A DNA stretch of 64,000 nt from Acinetobacter populi (GCF_002174125.1 NZ_NEXX01000001.1:124001-188000), one strand, 5' to 3'. Counted from the stretch's first letter, positions 46,710-56,892 are shown. Notes: generated by a model from the letters alone, not told the origin. Translations and numbers: made by a program.

Positions 46710-46741
46710 AAAAAAGCGTACTGTATTTGTACGCTTTTTTA
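46710..46741. terminator. Terminator after fur
   Basis: AAAAAGCGTAC pairs with GTACGCTTTTTT around a 7-base loop. The symmetric A- and T-runs allow function in both directions; fur is the gene served. Confidence 0.9.
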
Positions 46742-46768
46742 AATCGAATCACATCATTACATTGGAGA

Positions 46769-47206
46769 TTATTTTTTCTTTAAAGCTTCCTGACATTCCG
46801 GACTATCGCAATAGCCATACAGATTTAAAGAGTGACCAGTTAAAGTAAATCCATGTTGTTCTGCAATGGTATGTTGTTCTTCTTCAATCGTATCATTGGT
46901 AAATTCAACGACTTTATTACAACTTTGACAGACCAGATGATCGTGATGATCTTCCTGCATGATTTCAAATACAGAATGATTATTATCAAAATGATGACGT
47001 TGAATAATGCCTGCTGCCTCAAACTGAGTCAAAACACGGTAAACCGTTGCCAAGCCAACATCTTCACCTTGTTCTAGGAGTGTTTTATAAATATCTTCCG
47101 CACTTAAATGGTGTTGCTTTGAATTTTCCAATAATTCTAAAATCTTAATACGTGGTAAGGTGACTTTAAGGCCAGCTTTACGTAAATCTTGATTTGTAAT
47201 CGCCAT
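46769..47206 (-). CDS. fur: Ferric uptake regulator Fur
   Basis: A 145-residue iron-sensing repressor. The N-terminal winged helix includes 'AGLKVTLPRIKILELLENSK' and 'EDVGLATVYRVLTQFEAAGI', and the metal-binding dimerisation domain includes 'MQEDHHDHLVCQSCNKVVEF' with the CxxC zinc site and a second pair in 'YCDSPECQ'. Length and motifs match canonical Fur. It is divergent from bamE, as in many gammaproteobacteria. I did not find a convincing Fur box in the intergenic region. Confidence 0.97.
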   Translation of the reverse strand: MAITNQDLRKAGLKVTLPRIKILELLENSKQHHLSAEDIYKTLLEQGEDVGLATVYRVLTQFEAAGIIQRHHFDNNHSVFEIMQEDHHDHLVCQSCNKVVEFTNDTIEEEQHTIAEQHGFTLTGHSLNLYGYCDSPECQEALKKK

Positions 47207-47316
47207 GTAAATAAATCTCTCAACAAAATTAAGTGGTCATATGCAAGCACAATAAGATAAAGTATGATCTAACTTTTAACTCTGCGCATTAAAAATCTGT
47301 GGGATAGTGTAGCAAA

Positions 47317-47703
47317 ATGCAAAAATTTATGTTGTCCATGTTCTTAACCCTTCTCGTTTCTGGCTGTGTCTATAAAATAGATATTCCGCAGGGAACGCCT
47401 CTTATTCAATCACAAGCCGCTCAGGTCAAAGTTGGTATGACACCACAACAAGTGCGCTTTTTGCTCGGTAGTCCAACGATTAGCGATCCTTTAAACCCTT
47501 TACGCTGGGACTATATATACAACTATATCCCTGGTACATACGCCAAAAAAGCAAAAATACCTGAGTCAAAAGGTCAACATTTAAAGATATACTTTAACCA
47601 ATCTGGCGTCGTTTCGCAAATAGAAGGTTTAGAAACTATTCCAGAAAGCCAACCAGGTCTTCCAGGCTCTAAAGAAGCGATCTTAACCGCTCCACCTCTT
47701 TAA
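47317..47703 (+). CDS. bamE: Outer membrane protein assembly factor BamE
   Basis: A 128-residue lipoprotein with the lipobox 'LLVSGC' and lipidated Cys17, so it is anchored in the outer membrane facing the periplasm. The SmpA/OmlA fold is shown by 'AAQVKVGMTPQQVRFLLGSP' and 'DPLNPLRWDYIYNYIPG'. It stabilises BamA-BamD in the barrel assembly machine. It is divergent from fur and followed by a strong terminator. Confidence 0.95.
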   Translation: MQKFMLSMFLTLLVSGCVYKIDIPQGTPLIQSQAAQVKVGMTPQQVRFLLGSPTISDPLNPLRWDYIYNYIPGTYAKKAKIPESKGQHLKIYFNQSGVVSQIEGLETIPESQPGLPGSKEAILTAPPL

Positions 47704-47745
47704 ATCATCATTCTCCATATTGAAGAGATGAAAATACGAGGAACA

Positions 47746-47778
47746 AAAACCAGTCATTTGAAATGACTGGTTTTTTAT
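47746..47778 (+). terminator. Terminator after bamE
   Basis: AACCAGTCATTT pairs perfectly with AAATGACTGGTT, followed by TTTT. Confidence 0.9.
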
Positions 47779-47804
47779 ATATTTTGCAACGAAACGATTC
47801 TGAT

Positions 47805-47834
47805 AAAAATAAGGCATCCAAAGACACCTTATTC
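47805..47834 (-). terminator. Probable terminator after gyrA
   Basis: AATAAGG and CCTTATT flank a partly paired interior. On the minus strand the structure is followed by TTTTATC. Confidence 0.5.
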
Positions 47835-47854
47835 CTACTTAAACCTGTATAAGA

Positions 47855-50584
47855 CTAATCTTCCTCGTTTGAAGCCTGAGGATCTGATCCTTCCGGATCA
47901 TTGTCTAATACATCTTCACTTCGTCCATCAGCAACGTCATTTACCGGCTCTTCTTCCTCATCATCAATCGACAAGTCCTGTAATGCCGCCAAACCGACCA
48001 GAACCTCATCTTCTGCAAGACGAATCAGACGAACACCTTGTGCATTACGACCCGTTGTGGCAATCTCTACCGCACGCGTACGCACCATGGTGCCACCATC
48101 AGAAATCAACAATAATTCCTTATGTTCATCAATTGCGACGGCACCCACCAGTTCACCATTACGTTCACTGGTCTTAATGGCAATCACTCCTTTACCACCA
48201 CGTTTTTTGGTCGGGAAATCACCTACAGGTGTACGTTTACCATAACCATTGGCACAGGCACATAAAACTTCACCAGTTTCAGGCACAACCACCAAGGAAA
48301 CGATACGACTGCTAGAATTGCTCTCGCTATCATCATTATCGTCCTGATCATCATTCAATTCGGTATCTTCATCAACCAGAGCACTGCCTGCAAAGTTAAC
48401 CCGCATACCACGGACACCTTTTGCAATACGGCCCATTGAACGTACATCAGTTTCGGCAAAACGAATCGCTTTACCTTCATTACTGAACAACATGATTTGT
48501 TGTAAACCATCAGTAATGGCAACACCAATCAAGGTGTCATCATCGCTCAATTCAATCGCACGCAAGCCATTGGCACGAATATTACTAAACTGCTCTAGGT
48601 CAACACGTTTTACCGTACCTGATGCGGTTGCCATAAAGATATACTGATTTTCAGCAAACTCTTTTAACGGCAGAATTGCTGTGATGCTTTCGTTGGCTTC
48701 CAGTGGCAATAAATTGACCATCGGACGACCTTTGGCACCACGAGAAGCAATCGGTACTTCAAATGTTCTCAAGCGGTACACTTTACCGCGCGTAGTAAAG
48801 AACAATACCGTTGCATGATTGGACGTCACCAGTAAATGCTGAATGTAATCATCGTCTTTCATGCTGGTTGCAGATTTACCACGACCACCACGACGTTGTG
48901 CTTCATAATCCGAAAGTGGCTGTGTCTTGGCATAACCCGTTTGAGAAACAGTCAATACCACCTGTTCCTCTGGAATCAAGTCTTCACGGCAGAAGTCCAC
49001 ACCCGATTCAATAATTTCGGTACGACGTGCATCACCATACTGTTGCAATACCGCAGCAAGCTCTTCACGAATAACATTCATCAATAAATTAAAATCGTTC
49101 AAAATCGCTGTTAATTCGGCAATTTGCCCCAAAATCTCACTGTATTCGGCATGCAGTTTATCCTGTTCCAGACCGGTTAAACGGTGCAAACGCAATTCCA
49201 GAATAGCACTGACCTGAGCCGGCGATAAACGATAGTTTTCACCATTTAGACCAAATGGATGCTCGGAATCTTCACCTTCAATTTCATCTGGACGAACTGA
49301 TACCGAACCAGCTTTTTCCAGTAATGCAATGACACCACCTGACTGCCACTGACTTGCCAATAATCGTTCACGTGCCTCACCCGGATTGGCCGAGGTTTTG
49401 ATGGTTTCAATGATCTCGTCAATATTGGCTAAAGCAACTGTCAAACCTTCCAGAATATGTCCACGTTCACGTGCCTTACGCAACTCAAACATGGTACGAC
49501 GAGTCACAACTTCCTGACGATGACGGATAAATGCAGCAACAATATCTTTCAAATTCATTAATTTGGGTTGACCATTGTCCAGACAAACCATATTAATGCT
49601 GAAGGAATTTTGTAATTGTGTATTTAAAAATAGATTATTAACCAGGATTTCTGCATTTTCACCACGTTTTAAATCAATGGCGATTCGCATACCTTCCTTA
49701 TCAGATTCATCACGTATTTCACTGATGCCTTCCAGCTTTTTCTCTTTAACCAGTTCGGCAATACGCTCAATGACTTTGGCCTTGTTGACCTGATATGGAA
49801 TCTCGGTAAATACAATGGTGCTGCGATCAGTTTTCTCATTGGTTTCAATATGATATTTACCACGGATATGCAAACGACCTTTACCGGTACGATAAGCATC
49901 ATAAATCCCTGATTTACCATAGATGATTCCGCCAGTCGGGAAATCCGGCCCAGTGACATGCGTCATCAGACCTTCGATGGAAATATTGGGATTATCCACA
50001 TAGGCAAGGCAGGCATGAATCGCTTCTGTGATGTTGTGAGGTGCCATATTGGTTGCCATCCCCACAGCAATCCCTGCAGCACCATTGATCAGCAGGTTGG
50101 GAATACGGGTTGGCAATACATCGGGAATACGTTCTGAGCCATCATAGTTATCGACCCAGTCAACCGTATCCTTTTCCAAATCGGCAAGTAGTTCATGCGT
50201 GAGTTTGGTCATCCGGATTTCGGTATAACGCATTGCTGCGGCACTATCACCATCGACCGAACCGAAATTACCCTGACCATCGACCAGTAAATAACGTAAA
50301 CTAAAATCCTGTGCCATACGAACAATCGTTTCATAGACTGCGCTATCACCATGCGGATGATATTTACCGATGACATCACCTACCACACGTGCAGATTTTT
50401 TATAGGCTTTGTTATAGTCGTTACCCAATTCGTGCATCGCAAACAGTACACGACGGTGTACTGGTTTCAAGCCATCACGTACATCAGGTAAAGCACGTGA
50501 CACAATGACGCTCATTGCATAATCAAGATAAGAATTCTTTAACTCATCTTCAATCGCAATCGGTCGGATTTCCGATACGCTCAT
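47855..50584 (-). CDS. gyrA: DNA gyrase subunit A
   Basis: A 909-residue type II topoisomerase subunit that cleaves and rejoins DNA. The quinolone-resistance region reads '[20 protein letters not shown]' with Ser81 and Glu85, the susceptible-type residues in Acinetobacter. The active-site tyrosine is in 'AMRYTEIRM' (Tyr120), and the GyrA box in the C-terminal pinwheel is 'QRRGGRGK'. An acidic Asp/Asn/Ser-rich insertion lies near residues 735-758 in the C-terminal domain, and the tail is acidic. AAGGAG precedes the ATG. Confidence 0.98.
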   Translation of the reverse strand: MSVSEIRPIAIEDELKNSYLDYAMSVIVSRALPDVRDGLKPVHRRVLFAMHELGNDYNKAYKKSARVVGDVIGKYHPHGDSAVYETIVRMAQDFSLRYLLVDGQGNFGSVDGDSAAAMRYTEIRMTKLTHELLADLEKDTVDWVDNYDGSERIPDVLPTRIPNLLINGAAGIAVGMATNMAPHNITEAIHACLAYVDNPNISIEGLMTHVTGPDFPTGGIIYGKSGIYDAYRTGKGRLHIRGKYHIETNEKTDRSTIVFTEIPYQVNKAKVIERIAELVKEKKLEGISEIRDESDKEGMRIAIDLKRGENAEILVNNLFLNTQLQNSFSINMVCLDNGQPKLMNLKDIVAAFIRHRQEVVTRRTMFELRKARERGHILEGLTVALANIDEIIETIKTSANPGEARERLLASQWQSGGVIALLEKAGSVSVRPDEIEGEDSEHPFGLNGENYRLSPAQVSAILELRLHRLTGLEQDKLHAEYSEILGQIAELTAILNDFNLLMNVIREELAAVLQQYGDARRTEIIESGVDFCREDLIPEEQVVLTVSQTGYAKTQPLSDYEAQRRGGRGKSATSMKDDDYIQHLLVTSNHATVLFFTTRGKVYRLRTFEVPIASRGAKGRPMVNLLPLEANESITAILPLKEFAENQYIFMATASGTVKRVDLEQFSNIRANGLRAIELSDDDTLIGVAITDGLQQIMLFSNEGKAIRFAETDVRSMGRIAKGVRGMRVNFAGSALVDEDTELNDDQDDNDDSESNSSSRIVSLVVVPETGEVLCACANGYGKRTPVGDFPTKKRGGKGVIAIKTSERNGELVGAVAIDEHKELLLISDGGTMVRTRAVEIATTGRNAQGVRLIRLAEDEVLVGLAALQDLSIDDEEEEPVNDVADGRSEDVLDNDPEGSDPQASNEED

Positions 50585-50963
50585 GCAAACTCCTTATTTA
50601 CAGATAGAGTGTTCTATCTGTTTTTATGTCTTCAATCCTGCAAAAATTTAGCTCAAAAACCTGAACCAAAAAATAAAAATACAGCCCTGAATTATAGCAT
50701 AAAGGACCTATTAACTGGGAGTTTAACCATCTAAAAATAGTATTTTTTTATAGTAAAAAATTAATTAAAATGAATAAGTTAAAAACAGAGTTTTAAGTTT
50801 CTAAATCTATCTGAAAAATCCTTACGATTTGGTTAAAATACACGCTGTATAAACACTGTTCTTTTCGCATATTGTTTGGCTTTCATTGAAAAATAATTAC
50901 TGTTCAAATATGGACATTGCATGGCTATTTTTCATCTTTATCAATAGCAGCATATGTACAAGA
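50585..50963. other. Intergenic region upstream of gyrA
   Basis: The 379 bases between gyrA and the end of the hydrolase gene must contain the gyrA promoter. The sequence is AT-rich with no clear RNA gene, terminator or long frame. Frames running rightward into the hydrolase gene are antisense shadows. Confidence 0.5.
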
Positions 50964-51938
50964 TTACTTTATTACCCGATATTGCGCAGGAACCCACCGG
51001 TAGCCTATTACATTTTCACCAATATGCCCAATGCCCGGAAAAGCAATATGTGCCGCACCAATCCACCATTTTTTCCGATATGCCTGTTCAAAAATATTCT
51101 TACGTGCTAATACTGCACGATCAGAATCTGTATCCGGTTTATATATCGCATCAGGATAAGGAAATTGAACCGCAGCATAATGCACAATATCACCTAGACC
51201 TAGAAACTTCTGTCCATTTTTCCCATCAACCAAATAAGATGAATGCCCTTCGGTATGCCCCGGAGTAGCCAAAAGTTGAACATTGGGTACATTAAAAGAA
51301 GTTTTAGTAAATACCACCAACTGCCCCGCTTGTTGGTAAGGTTTTAATGCATCTCGAGTCATTTTAAATAATGGCTTAAAAAAATGGCTGGCTTCTGCTT
51401 CGTTATGCGCTGATGTCCAATATTCAGCATCTTGCTTAGCTAAATAAACTTTGGCATTCGGATAAGCCATTTTTCCATCTACAGTAATGCCACAAAGATG
51501 ATCAGGATGTGCATGTGTGATTAAAATTGTATCAATTTGCTCTGGTTGTATGCCAGCATGCTTTAAATTCTCTAGCACATGCCCGAGCGTTGGACCAAAA
51601 CATTTTGCTGTACCGGCATCTATTAAAATATTTTGTGTAGGTGTTTGTACAAGAAATGCTGAAAAATCCGTCACAATCTGATTTTGATCATCTATAGGAA
51701 CAAAATTTTCTGCAAAAAGTTGATCAGCCTGTTCACTGGAAATACGCAACAAATCACTACGCGGCAACCCAAATTCGCCATCAAATAACGCAGTGACTTT
51801 CAAATTCCCAATATTTTGCACAAAATAACCATCGACTTGTTGAACTGCTCTGACTTGTTGAGCTGGTATAATGGGCTGAGCAGATGCAATATTTGCACTG
51901 AGCAAAACTGCCAATGCCAAAAACTTAAAACGATTCAT
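50964..51938 (-). CDS. Secreted metallo-beta-lactamase-fold hydrolase
   Basis: A 324-residue MBL-fold enzyme with a signal peptide (residues 1-20, 'FLALAVLLSANIASAQ'). The metal site 'TILITHAHPDHLCG' is the HxHxDH motif (His142, His144, Asp146, His147 by this start), and further ligands are in 'LATPGHTEGHSSYLV' and 'LGLGDIVHYA'. The late 'GAAHIAFPGIGHI' His is typical of methyl-parathion-hydrolase and lactonase-like members. The substrate is unknown. An AraC regulator gene lies 97 bases upstream on the same strand and may control it. Confidence 0.9.
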   Translation of the reverse strand: MNRFKFLALAVLLSANIASAQPIIPAQQVRAVQQVDGYFVQNIGNLKVTALFDGEFGLPRSDLLRISSEQADQLFAENFVPIDDQNQIVTDFSAFLVQTPTQNILIDAGTAKCFGPTLGHVLENLKHAGIQPEQIDTILITHAHPDHLCGITVDGKMAYPNAKVYLAKQDAEYWTSAHNEAEASHFFKPLFKMTRDALKPYQQAGQLVVFTKTSFNVPNVQLLATPGHTEGHSSYLVDGKNGQKFLGLGDIVHYAAVQFPYPDAIYKPDTDSDRAVLARKNIFEQAYRKKWWIGAAHIAFPGIGHIGENVIGYRWVPAQYRVIK

Positions 51939-52035
51939 GTAGATTTTACCCATTGATTGCCTGATGTATATTCACTGTAATCAGTTCGAGCAGATAAAAT
52001 CGCTCAATTCAATGTACAAACTGCTCAAGTTTGAG

Positions 52036-52866
52036 TTAATTCATGGACAGAACTTGTGGATCAAAACCGTATCTCTGATAAAACCGATGTTTAAACACAG
52101 CAACCGAGTGATATCCAGATTTTGCTGCGATACTTTTCAAAGGCAGGTTCTTTGAATATAAAAGGCTTAATGCATAAGCCAATCTGGCATGGGTAATAGT
52201 TTCTCTTAGAGTCGTGCCTTCTGCACTTAATTTTCTTCGTAAGGTTGCACCACTTAAAGCCATTTGCATTTCTATATCTCGTGATTGCCAGTCCCGTTGC
52301 GGTTCGTTCATCACCGATTGATAAATTTTTTTGGAAAGATTTGGAGCTGGAATCACCAAAATATCTGCATGTCCAGACTGACATAATTTAAGCAAAATAC
52401 CCACAATGCACAATCTTGCCTGCGCCAGATCATGATTAAATAATGCTGCCTGCCATGTGGACAGTTCCAAAGCAAAATCCCGAATCGAAAATTTAAAAAT
52501 GTCATTACTTTTATCTGTAATCGGTTTTGCCCAGATCAACTGGGTCGCCTGAATCACTTCCTCGCAAACAGGCACAAGTATTGTAAGATATTCGCCTGTA
52601 TGTTGATCTGGAATATTCACTGCATCAATAATTGCATCAGCTTTCATAATCAAGATGTCACCAGCAAGCAATGACATTTTTAGATTCTGCATATTGACTT
52701 TCTTTTCACCAGATACAATGATGCCCAAATGCAGTTGGTTGACCTTAACGCTGGACAGACCATGTTGATTTTTAGCACGAATACATAAGTAATCCCGTGC
52801 AACATCTGCCTTGGCTAATGCCACTAATGACGAATATAAATCGCTGATTTCATGCTGCATATTCAT
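52036..52866 (-). CDS. AraC-family transcriptional regulator
   Basis: A 276-residue regulator with a cupin-like AraC-type N-terminal sensor and a C-terminal double helix-turn-helix ('MQMALSGATLRRKLSAEGTT', 'KNLPLKSIAAKSGYHSVAVF'). The start is taken at 52866 after GGAAA; an upstream ATG at 52917 would sit inside the etfA terminator hairpin and is rejected. It lies upstream of the MBL hydrolase gene in the same direction, a likely regulator-target pair. The effector is unknown. Confidence 0.87.
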   Translation of the reverse strand: MNMQHEISDLYSSLVALAKADVARDYLCIRAKNQHGLSSVKVNQLHLGIIVSGEKKVNMQNLKMSLLAGDILIMKADAIIDAVNIPDQHTGEYLTILVPVCEEVIQATQLIWAKPITDKSNDIFKFSIRDFALELSTWQAALFNHDLAQARLCIVGILLKLCQSGHADILVIPAPNLSKKIYQSVMNEPQRDWQSRDIEMQMALSGATLRRKLSAEGTTLRETITHARLAYALSLLYSKNLPLKSIAAKSGYHSVAVFKHRFYQRYGFDPQVLSMN

Positions 52867-52878
52867 AAAATATTTCCA

Positions 52879-52913
52879 ATAAAAAACGCTCTTTGGATAG
52901 CCAAAGAGCGTCT
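52879..52913 (-). terminator. Terminator after etfA
   Basis: ACGCTCTTTGG (52886-52896) pairs perfectly with CCAAAGAGCGT (52901-52911), with T6 following on the minus strand. Confidence 0.92.
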
Positions 52914-52943
52914 TCAATACGTGTTACAGCGTAGGAGCGTAAA

Positions 52944-53879
52944 TTACAGTTTAGATACCAATTCTGGTACAACAGTATTTAAATCGCCAACTAACCAGTA
53001 GTCTGCAACACTATTAATCGGTGCTTCTTCATCCTTGTTGATCGCTACGATCACTTTGGAATCTTTCATACCTGCCAAGTGCTGAATTGCACCGGAAATA
53101 CCCACTGCAACATACAGATCAGGCGCAACGATTTTACCAGTTTGTCCCACCTGAAAATCATTTGGTACAAAGCCAGCATCTACCGCAGCACGTGATGCAC
53201 CTTGAGCAGCACCCAGTTTGTCTGCCAATGGATCAAGTACTTTGTGATAGTTTTCACCAGAACCAACACCACGACCACCAGAAACAACGATACGTGCAGC
53301 AGCCAGTTCAGGACGATCCAGTTTCACGATTTCTTCATTGATAAAGGTAGAAATACCCGCATCTTTGACTTCGCTTACAGTTTCAATTGTGGCAGAACCA
53401 CCTTCTGCTGCAACTGCATCAAATGCAGTCGTACGTACTGTACCAATAATGATGGCTTCATCAGATTGAACAGTCGCAATCGCATTACCTGCATAAATCG
53501 GACGTTTAAATGTATTGGCATTTTCAACAGCAATAATATCGGTAATTTGACTGACATCAAGCAATGCAGCAACACGAGGCAAAATATTTTTGCCAGTTGT
53601 GGTTGATGCAGCCAGTACATATTTATAACCACCTTTGGCAATATCAGCGACTAAGCCAGCCACATTTTCAGCCAATTGATGTGCATATGCAGCATTGTCA
53701 GCAAGTAATACTTTGCTTACACCAGCAACTTTGGCAGCTTGTTCTGCAACTACTTGTGCAGCTTCACCTGCCACTAATACAGTAATATCACCACCGATTT
53801 TTTGAGCTGCCGCAACAACGTTTAAAGTTGCGCCATTTAATGTTTTATTGTCGTGCTCAGCGAGAACTAAAATACTCAT
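52944..53879 (-). CDS. etfA: Electron transfer flavoprotein subunit alpha
   Basis: A 311-residue FAD-binding subunit that, with EtfB, carries electrons from acyl-CoA dehydrogenases to ETF-ubiquinone oxidoreductase. The C-terminal FAD-binding domain has 'AARIVVSGGRGVGSGENYHK', 'GQTGKIVAPDLYVAVGISGA' and 'IQHLAGMKDSKVIVAINKDE'. Length matches the family. It lies 16 bases after etfB. It would be the electron acceptor for the acyl-CoA dehydrogenase at 24431. Confidence 0.97.
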   Translation of the reverse strand: MSILVLAEHDNKTLNGATLNVVAAAQKIGGDITVLVAGEAAQVVAEQAAKVAGVSKVLLADNAAYAHQLAENVAGLVADIAKGGYKYVLAASTTTGKNILPRVAALLDVSQITDIIAVENANTFKRPIYAGNAIATVQSDEAIIIGTVRTTAFDAVAAEGGSATIETVSEVKDAGISTFINEEIVKLDRPELAAARIVVSGGRGVGSGENYHKVLDPLADKLGAAQGASRAAVDAGFVPNDFQVGQTGKIVAPDLYVAVGISGAIQHLAGMKDSKVIVAINKDEEAPINSVADYWLVGDLNTVVPELVSKL

Positions 53880-53895
53880 GATTATTATCCCTATC

Positions 53896-54645
53896 TTAGA
53901 TGACTTTCGCTTCGTTTTTAAGTTTGTCGATTAATTCATCAACAGACTTCACTTGTACACCGGCTTTACGTTCCGCCGGTGCTTCAACTTTAACAGTTTT
54001 CAGCTTGGTACCTGTCGCAACGCCATAATCTGCCGGAGTTTTTGTTTCAAGTGGTTTTTTACGTGCTTTCATGATGTTAGGCAAAGCAGCATAACGTGGT
54101 TCATTTAAACGTAAATCCGTAGTGATAATCGCTGGAAGCGATAATTCTACAGTTTGTAAACCACCGTCAATTTCACGTGTTACTTGAACTTTACCACCAT
54201 CAACTTTAACTTCTGATGCAAAAGTACCTTGACCTGCACCCAGTAAAGCACCCAACATTTGACCGACCTGATTAGAGTCATCATCAATCGCTTGTTTACC
54301 AAGAAGGATAAGTTCCGGTTTTTCTTGTTCTACAATGCCTTTTAAAATTTTGGCAACTTCCAAAGCACCAATTTCATCTGTGGTTTCAACTAAAATACCA
54401 CGATCTGCACCCAATGCCATCGCAGAACGAATTTGTTCCTGCGCTTCTTTAGGGCCAATAGAAACAACCACGATTTCCGAAACGACGCCTTTTTCCTTTA
54501 AACGTACAGCTTCTTCAACAGCAATTTCACAAAATGGGTTAATTGACATTTTAACGTTGGTTAAATCAACCCCAGTATTATCCGCTTTCACACGTACTTT
54601 AACGTTGGCATCCACCACACGTTTTACAGCGACAAGAGCCTTCAT
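53896..54645 (-). CDS. etfB: Electron transfer flavoprotein subunit beta
   Basis: A 249-residue AMP-binding subunit of ETF. '[20 protein letters not shown]', '[20 protein letters not shown]' and '[20 protein letters not shown]' are standard EtfB sequence. A good ribosome-binding site (GAGGAA) precedes ATG. It is first in the etfBA operon. Confidence 0.97.
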   Translation of the reverse strand: MKALVAVKRVVDANVKVRVKADNTGVDLTNVKMSINPFCEIAVEEAVRLKEKGVVSEIVVVSIGPKEAQEQIRSAMALGADRGILVETTDEIGALEVAKILKGIVEQEKPELILLGKQAIDDDSNQVGQMLGALLGAGQGTFASEVKVDGGKVQVTREIDGGLQTVELSLPAIITTDLRLNEPRYAALPNIMKARKKPLETKTPADYGVATGTKLKTVKVEAPAERKAGVQVKSVDELIDKLKNEAKVI

Positions 54646-55173
54646 GTAATTCCTCGGCTGTTTTTACAAATGAATATGGAAGAGTTTATACAACTCTTAT
54701 GCTTAAAATTATAGTGCACTATCTTGCATTGCATTGGGCATTTCGGTCAAGTCAGATTCGTGAACTTGATGTAAAAAGACGTAAATAAAAATCTTTATCA
54801 AGATCAAGCCACCTGATTTAACAATGTATTTTATTACTTTATAGCAGTATAGTTTATGAAAATATCGAATGAGTCTTATCAAACTTTTTCACATTAAAAA
54901 GTATCATTTCCTTCTCGATCTTTAAAGATCAAAATAACAAAGAATTTAAAATAACTATTTAATTTTCAAATATATTTATATAAATGTACTTTTAGAAAAA
55001 TAGCTCTTATAAATGCTCACATCACAATATCCAAAACAACTACCGACTATCTTTCAAACGATCCAAACCAGTTAAAAATAGATACTGGGAAACCGACTCA
55101 TCAACATCCAGCAATGCAGTTCAACGCTTACAATGGCAATGACTAATCGGTCACCTGATGCTTTTTTAAAATG
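54646..55173. other. Long intergenic region between etfB and xerC
   Basis: The etfB promoter and the 3' end of the xerC transcript lie in these 528 AT-rich bases. I see no tRNA, convincing hairpin terminator, repeat or reading frame of use. It may contain decayed sequence. Confidence 0.4.
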
Positions 55174-56091
55174 TTATTTTTTCGCCCGTGGATGAGCCTG
55201 ATCGTAAATTTTGGCTAAATGGTCAAAATCCAGATGGGTATAGACTTGCGTCGTGGTTAAATTACTATGACCCAGCATTTCCTGTACGGTTCGTAATTCG
55301 CCACTATTCGATAATAAATGACTGGCAAAACAATGTCGTAATAAATGCGGATGTAAATCGGCACTTAATCCCGCCCGTTTGGCCTGTTGTTTGATCCGAT
55401 TCTGAACTTGTCGGTCAGAAATCTTTTGTCCGGAACGTGAAATAAAAATAAAATCGTGATCCAGCGTTTTTACTATACGCAAGCTTAACCAGTGACGCAA
55501 AGCCTGTTCTGCTTTTCCTCCAAAGGGAATAATCCGTGTTTTATTGCCCTTACCTTTTACTCTGACCAAGTGTTGTGACCAGTCGATATCTGACAGTTTT
55601 AGGTTGACCAGTTCATTTAAACGTAATCCACTGGAATACAGGAGTTCCAGCATGGCTTTATCCCGTGCCCATAACCATTGATCATTTTCCGATTGTGGTG
55701 CCGCCTGATCCAGTAATTGATTGAGTGTTTCAGGCGATAACATCCCCGGTAAAGGTCGAGGTTGGCGTTTAATATTAAAATCTTTAAAGTTGGCATCAAC
55801 CTGTGTACCGTGTTGCTGTAACCACTGCATAAATTGACGAATTGCAGATAGAGCCCGTTGCACACTCTGGTTCGACCATTGTTTCTGTTCGATGCAATAG
55901 CCCATATACTGTCGTAAATCACTGATTTGTAATTGCTGTGGTTGTAAATTTTGTTGTTCACAGTAGCTTAAAAATGCCACCAGATCTCGATGATAGGCTG
56001 CAATAGTATGTTGTGAATGTTGTTGTATGGCAAGTTGATCGAGCCAGTCTGGGAGAGCATTGTGTAAAACTGGATTGATGGTCTGATTCAT
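55174..56091 (-). CDS. xerC: Tyrosine recombinase XerC
   Basis: A 305-residue site-specific recombinase that acts with XerD at dif to resolve chromosome dimers. The catalytic set is complete: Arg in 'LLYSSGLRLNELVNL', Lys in 'VKGKGNKTR', His-x-x-Arg in 'HLLRHCFASHLL', His in 'MLGHSNLTTTQVY' with Tyr following. The N-terminal core-binding domain fills residues 1-100. In relatives it sits next to dapF, but here a toxin-antitoxin pair separates the two. Confidence 0.95.
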   Translation of the reverse strand: MNQTINPVLHNALPDWLDQLAIQQHSQHTIAAYHRDLVAFLSYCEQQNLQPQQLQISDLRQYMGYCIEQKQWSNQSVQRALSAIRQFMQWLQQHGTQVDANFKDFNIKRQPRPLPGMLSPETLNQLLDQAAPQSENDQWLWARDKAMLELLYSSGLRLNELVNLKLSDIDWSQHLVRVKGKGNKTRIIPFGGKAEQALRHWLSLRIVKTLDHDFIFISRSGQKISDRQVQNRIKQQAKRAGLSADLHPHLLRHCFASHLLSNSGELRTVQEMLGHSNLTTTQVYTHLDFDHLAKIYDQAHPRAKK

Positions 56092-56149
56092 TTAAGTTCC
56101 TATGTGACCCTTCTTTATTCTAAACCTAGATCCCCACGGTAAAACTATT

Positions 56150-56449
56150 TCATTTGTATCTTTCATCTATGTGCTTAGATGTATGGAGTATGCGTAAAAT
56201 AAATACCTGTTTTTTATTTTCATCAATTAAAATAATTGCCCGATAAGGGGTATCCAAAATCAATTTCTCACGCGTATTGAATCGTCTAGCTTTGGTACGA
56301 TAAGGGAAAAAATATAAAGTTTCCAATTGCCCAGTAATTTTTACATACATTTCTTCGGCTAACTGTTCACCCCATCTTTCTATACCATATGCCAGAATCT
56401 CAATTAAATCTTGTTCGGCTTCTGGTGAATATAGAACGATATAATTCAT
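56150..56449 (-). CDS. ParE/RelE-family toxin
   Basis: A 99-residue protein of the ParE/RelE fold ('YIVLYSPEAEQDLIEILAYG', 'LETLYFFPYRTKARRFNTRE', 'YRAIILIDENKKQVFILRIL', 'HTSKHIDERY'). Its ATG overlaps the antitoxin stop by four bases, the usual TA arrangement. Whether it blocks gyrase (ParE) or cleaves mRNA (RelE) cannot be told from this sequence. It lies between xerC and the antitoxin gene, in the same orientation. Confidence 0.9.
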   Translation of the reverse strand: MNYIVLYSPEAEQDLIEILAYGIERWGEQLAEEMYVKITGQLETLYFFPYRTKARRFNTREKLILDTPYRAIILIDENKKQVFILRILHTSKHIDERYK

Positions 56450-56760
56450 TTTTGCCGACTTGCAACCAATTCACGTGCTTTTTCTAATGCGGTCAAATGA
56501 ACTGTTTGCATCGATTTTACTTGCGTGGCATCTTTTTCGATGGTAGCGATTGCCTGTAAAATTTTTGCTTTTTCCCAATCCGCATAATCGTCTTCCCCAG
56601 TGTAAAACAGTTGCTCTAAGTGTGTACCTTGTACATCTTTTAAGGAAACAAATACACCTACTGGACGATTATTTTTGGTCACTAAAACAGGTTCACGTTG
56701 CATGGTATCCAATAATTCACCAAAACGTAATTTTGCATCTTTTGCACTGATAACCTGCAT
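56446..56760 (-). CDS. Phd/YefM-family antitoxin
   Basis: A 104-residue antitoxin. The N-terminal DNA-binding part reads 'VISAKDAKLRFGELLDTMQR' and 'EPVLVTKNNRPVGVFVSLKD', typical of Phd/YefM, and a longer C-terminal acidic tail wraps the toxin. The two genes overlap by four bases, with the antitoxin first. An inverted repeat upstream (56780-56807) may be its autoregulatory operator. Confidence 0.9.
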   Translation of the reverse strand: MQVISAKDAKLRFGELLDTMQREPVLVTKNNRPVGVFVSLKDVQGTHLEQLFYTGEDDYADWEKAKILQAIATIEKDATQVKSMQTVHLTALEKARELVASRQK

Positions 56761-56779
56761 AATACACCCTATTAAAAAA

Positions 56780-56807
56780 AGTAGTCACTTTAATCATTTT
56801 AACTACT
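56780..56807. promoter_or_regulatory. Possible toxin-antitoxin operator
   Basis: AGTAGT and ACTACT, inverted and 16 bases apart, lie 20-47 bases before the antitoxin start. It is short and only suggestive. Confidence 0.35.
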
Positions 56808-56843
56808 ACAATGCAATACACAAGTCTTTTTAATTTAATTCCA

Positions 56844-56881
56844 TAAAAAAACCTATCTTACATTGCGTAGATAGGTTTTAA
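56844..56881 (-). terminator. Terminator after dapF
   Basis: AAAACCTATCT pairs with AGATAGGTTTT. T7 follows on the minus strand. It isolates dapF from the toxin-antitoxin pair. Confidence 0.88.
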
Positions 56882-56892
56882 GATTTCAATGA

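Noticed and set aside
47207-47316. Fur box in the fur-bamE intergenic region
   Set aside because: No stretch approaches the GATAATGATAATCATTATC consensus closely enough to support.
54646-55173. Possible tRNA or decayed gene between etfB and xerC
   Set aside because: No cloverleaf, CCA end, or frame with family similarity could be found.
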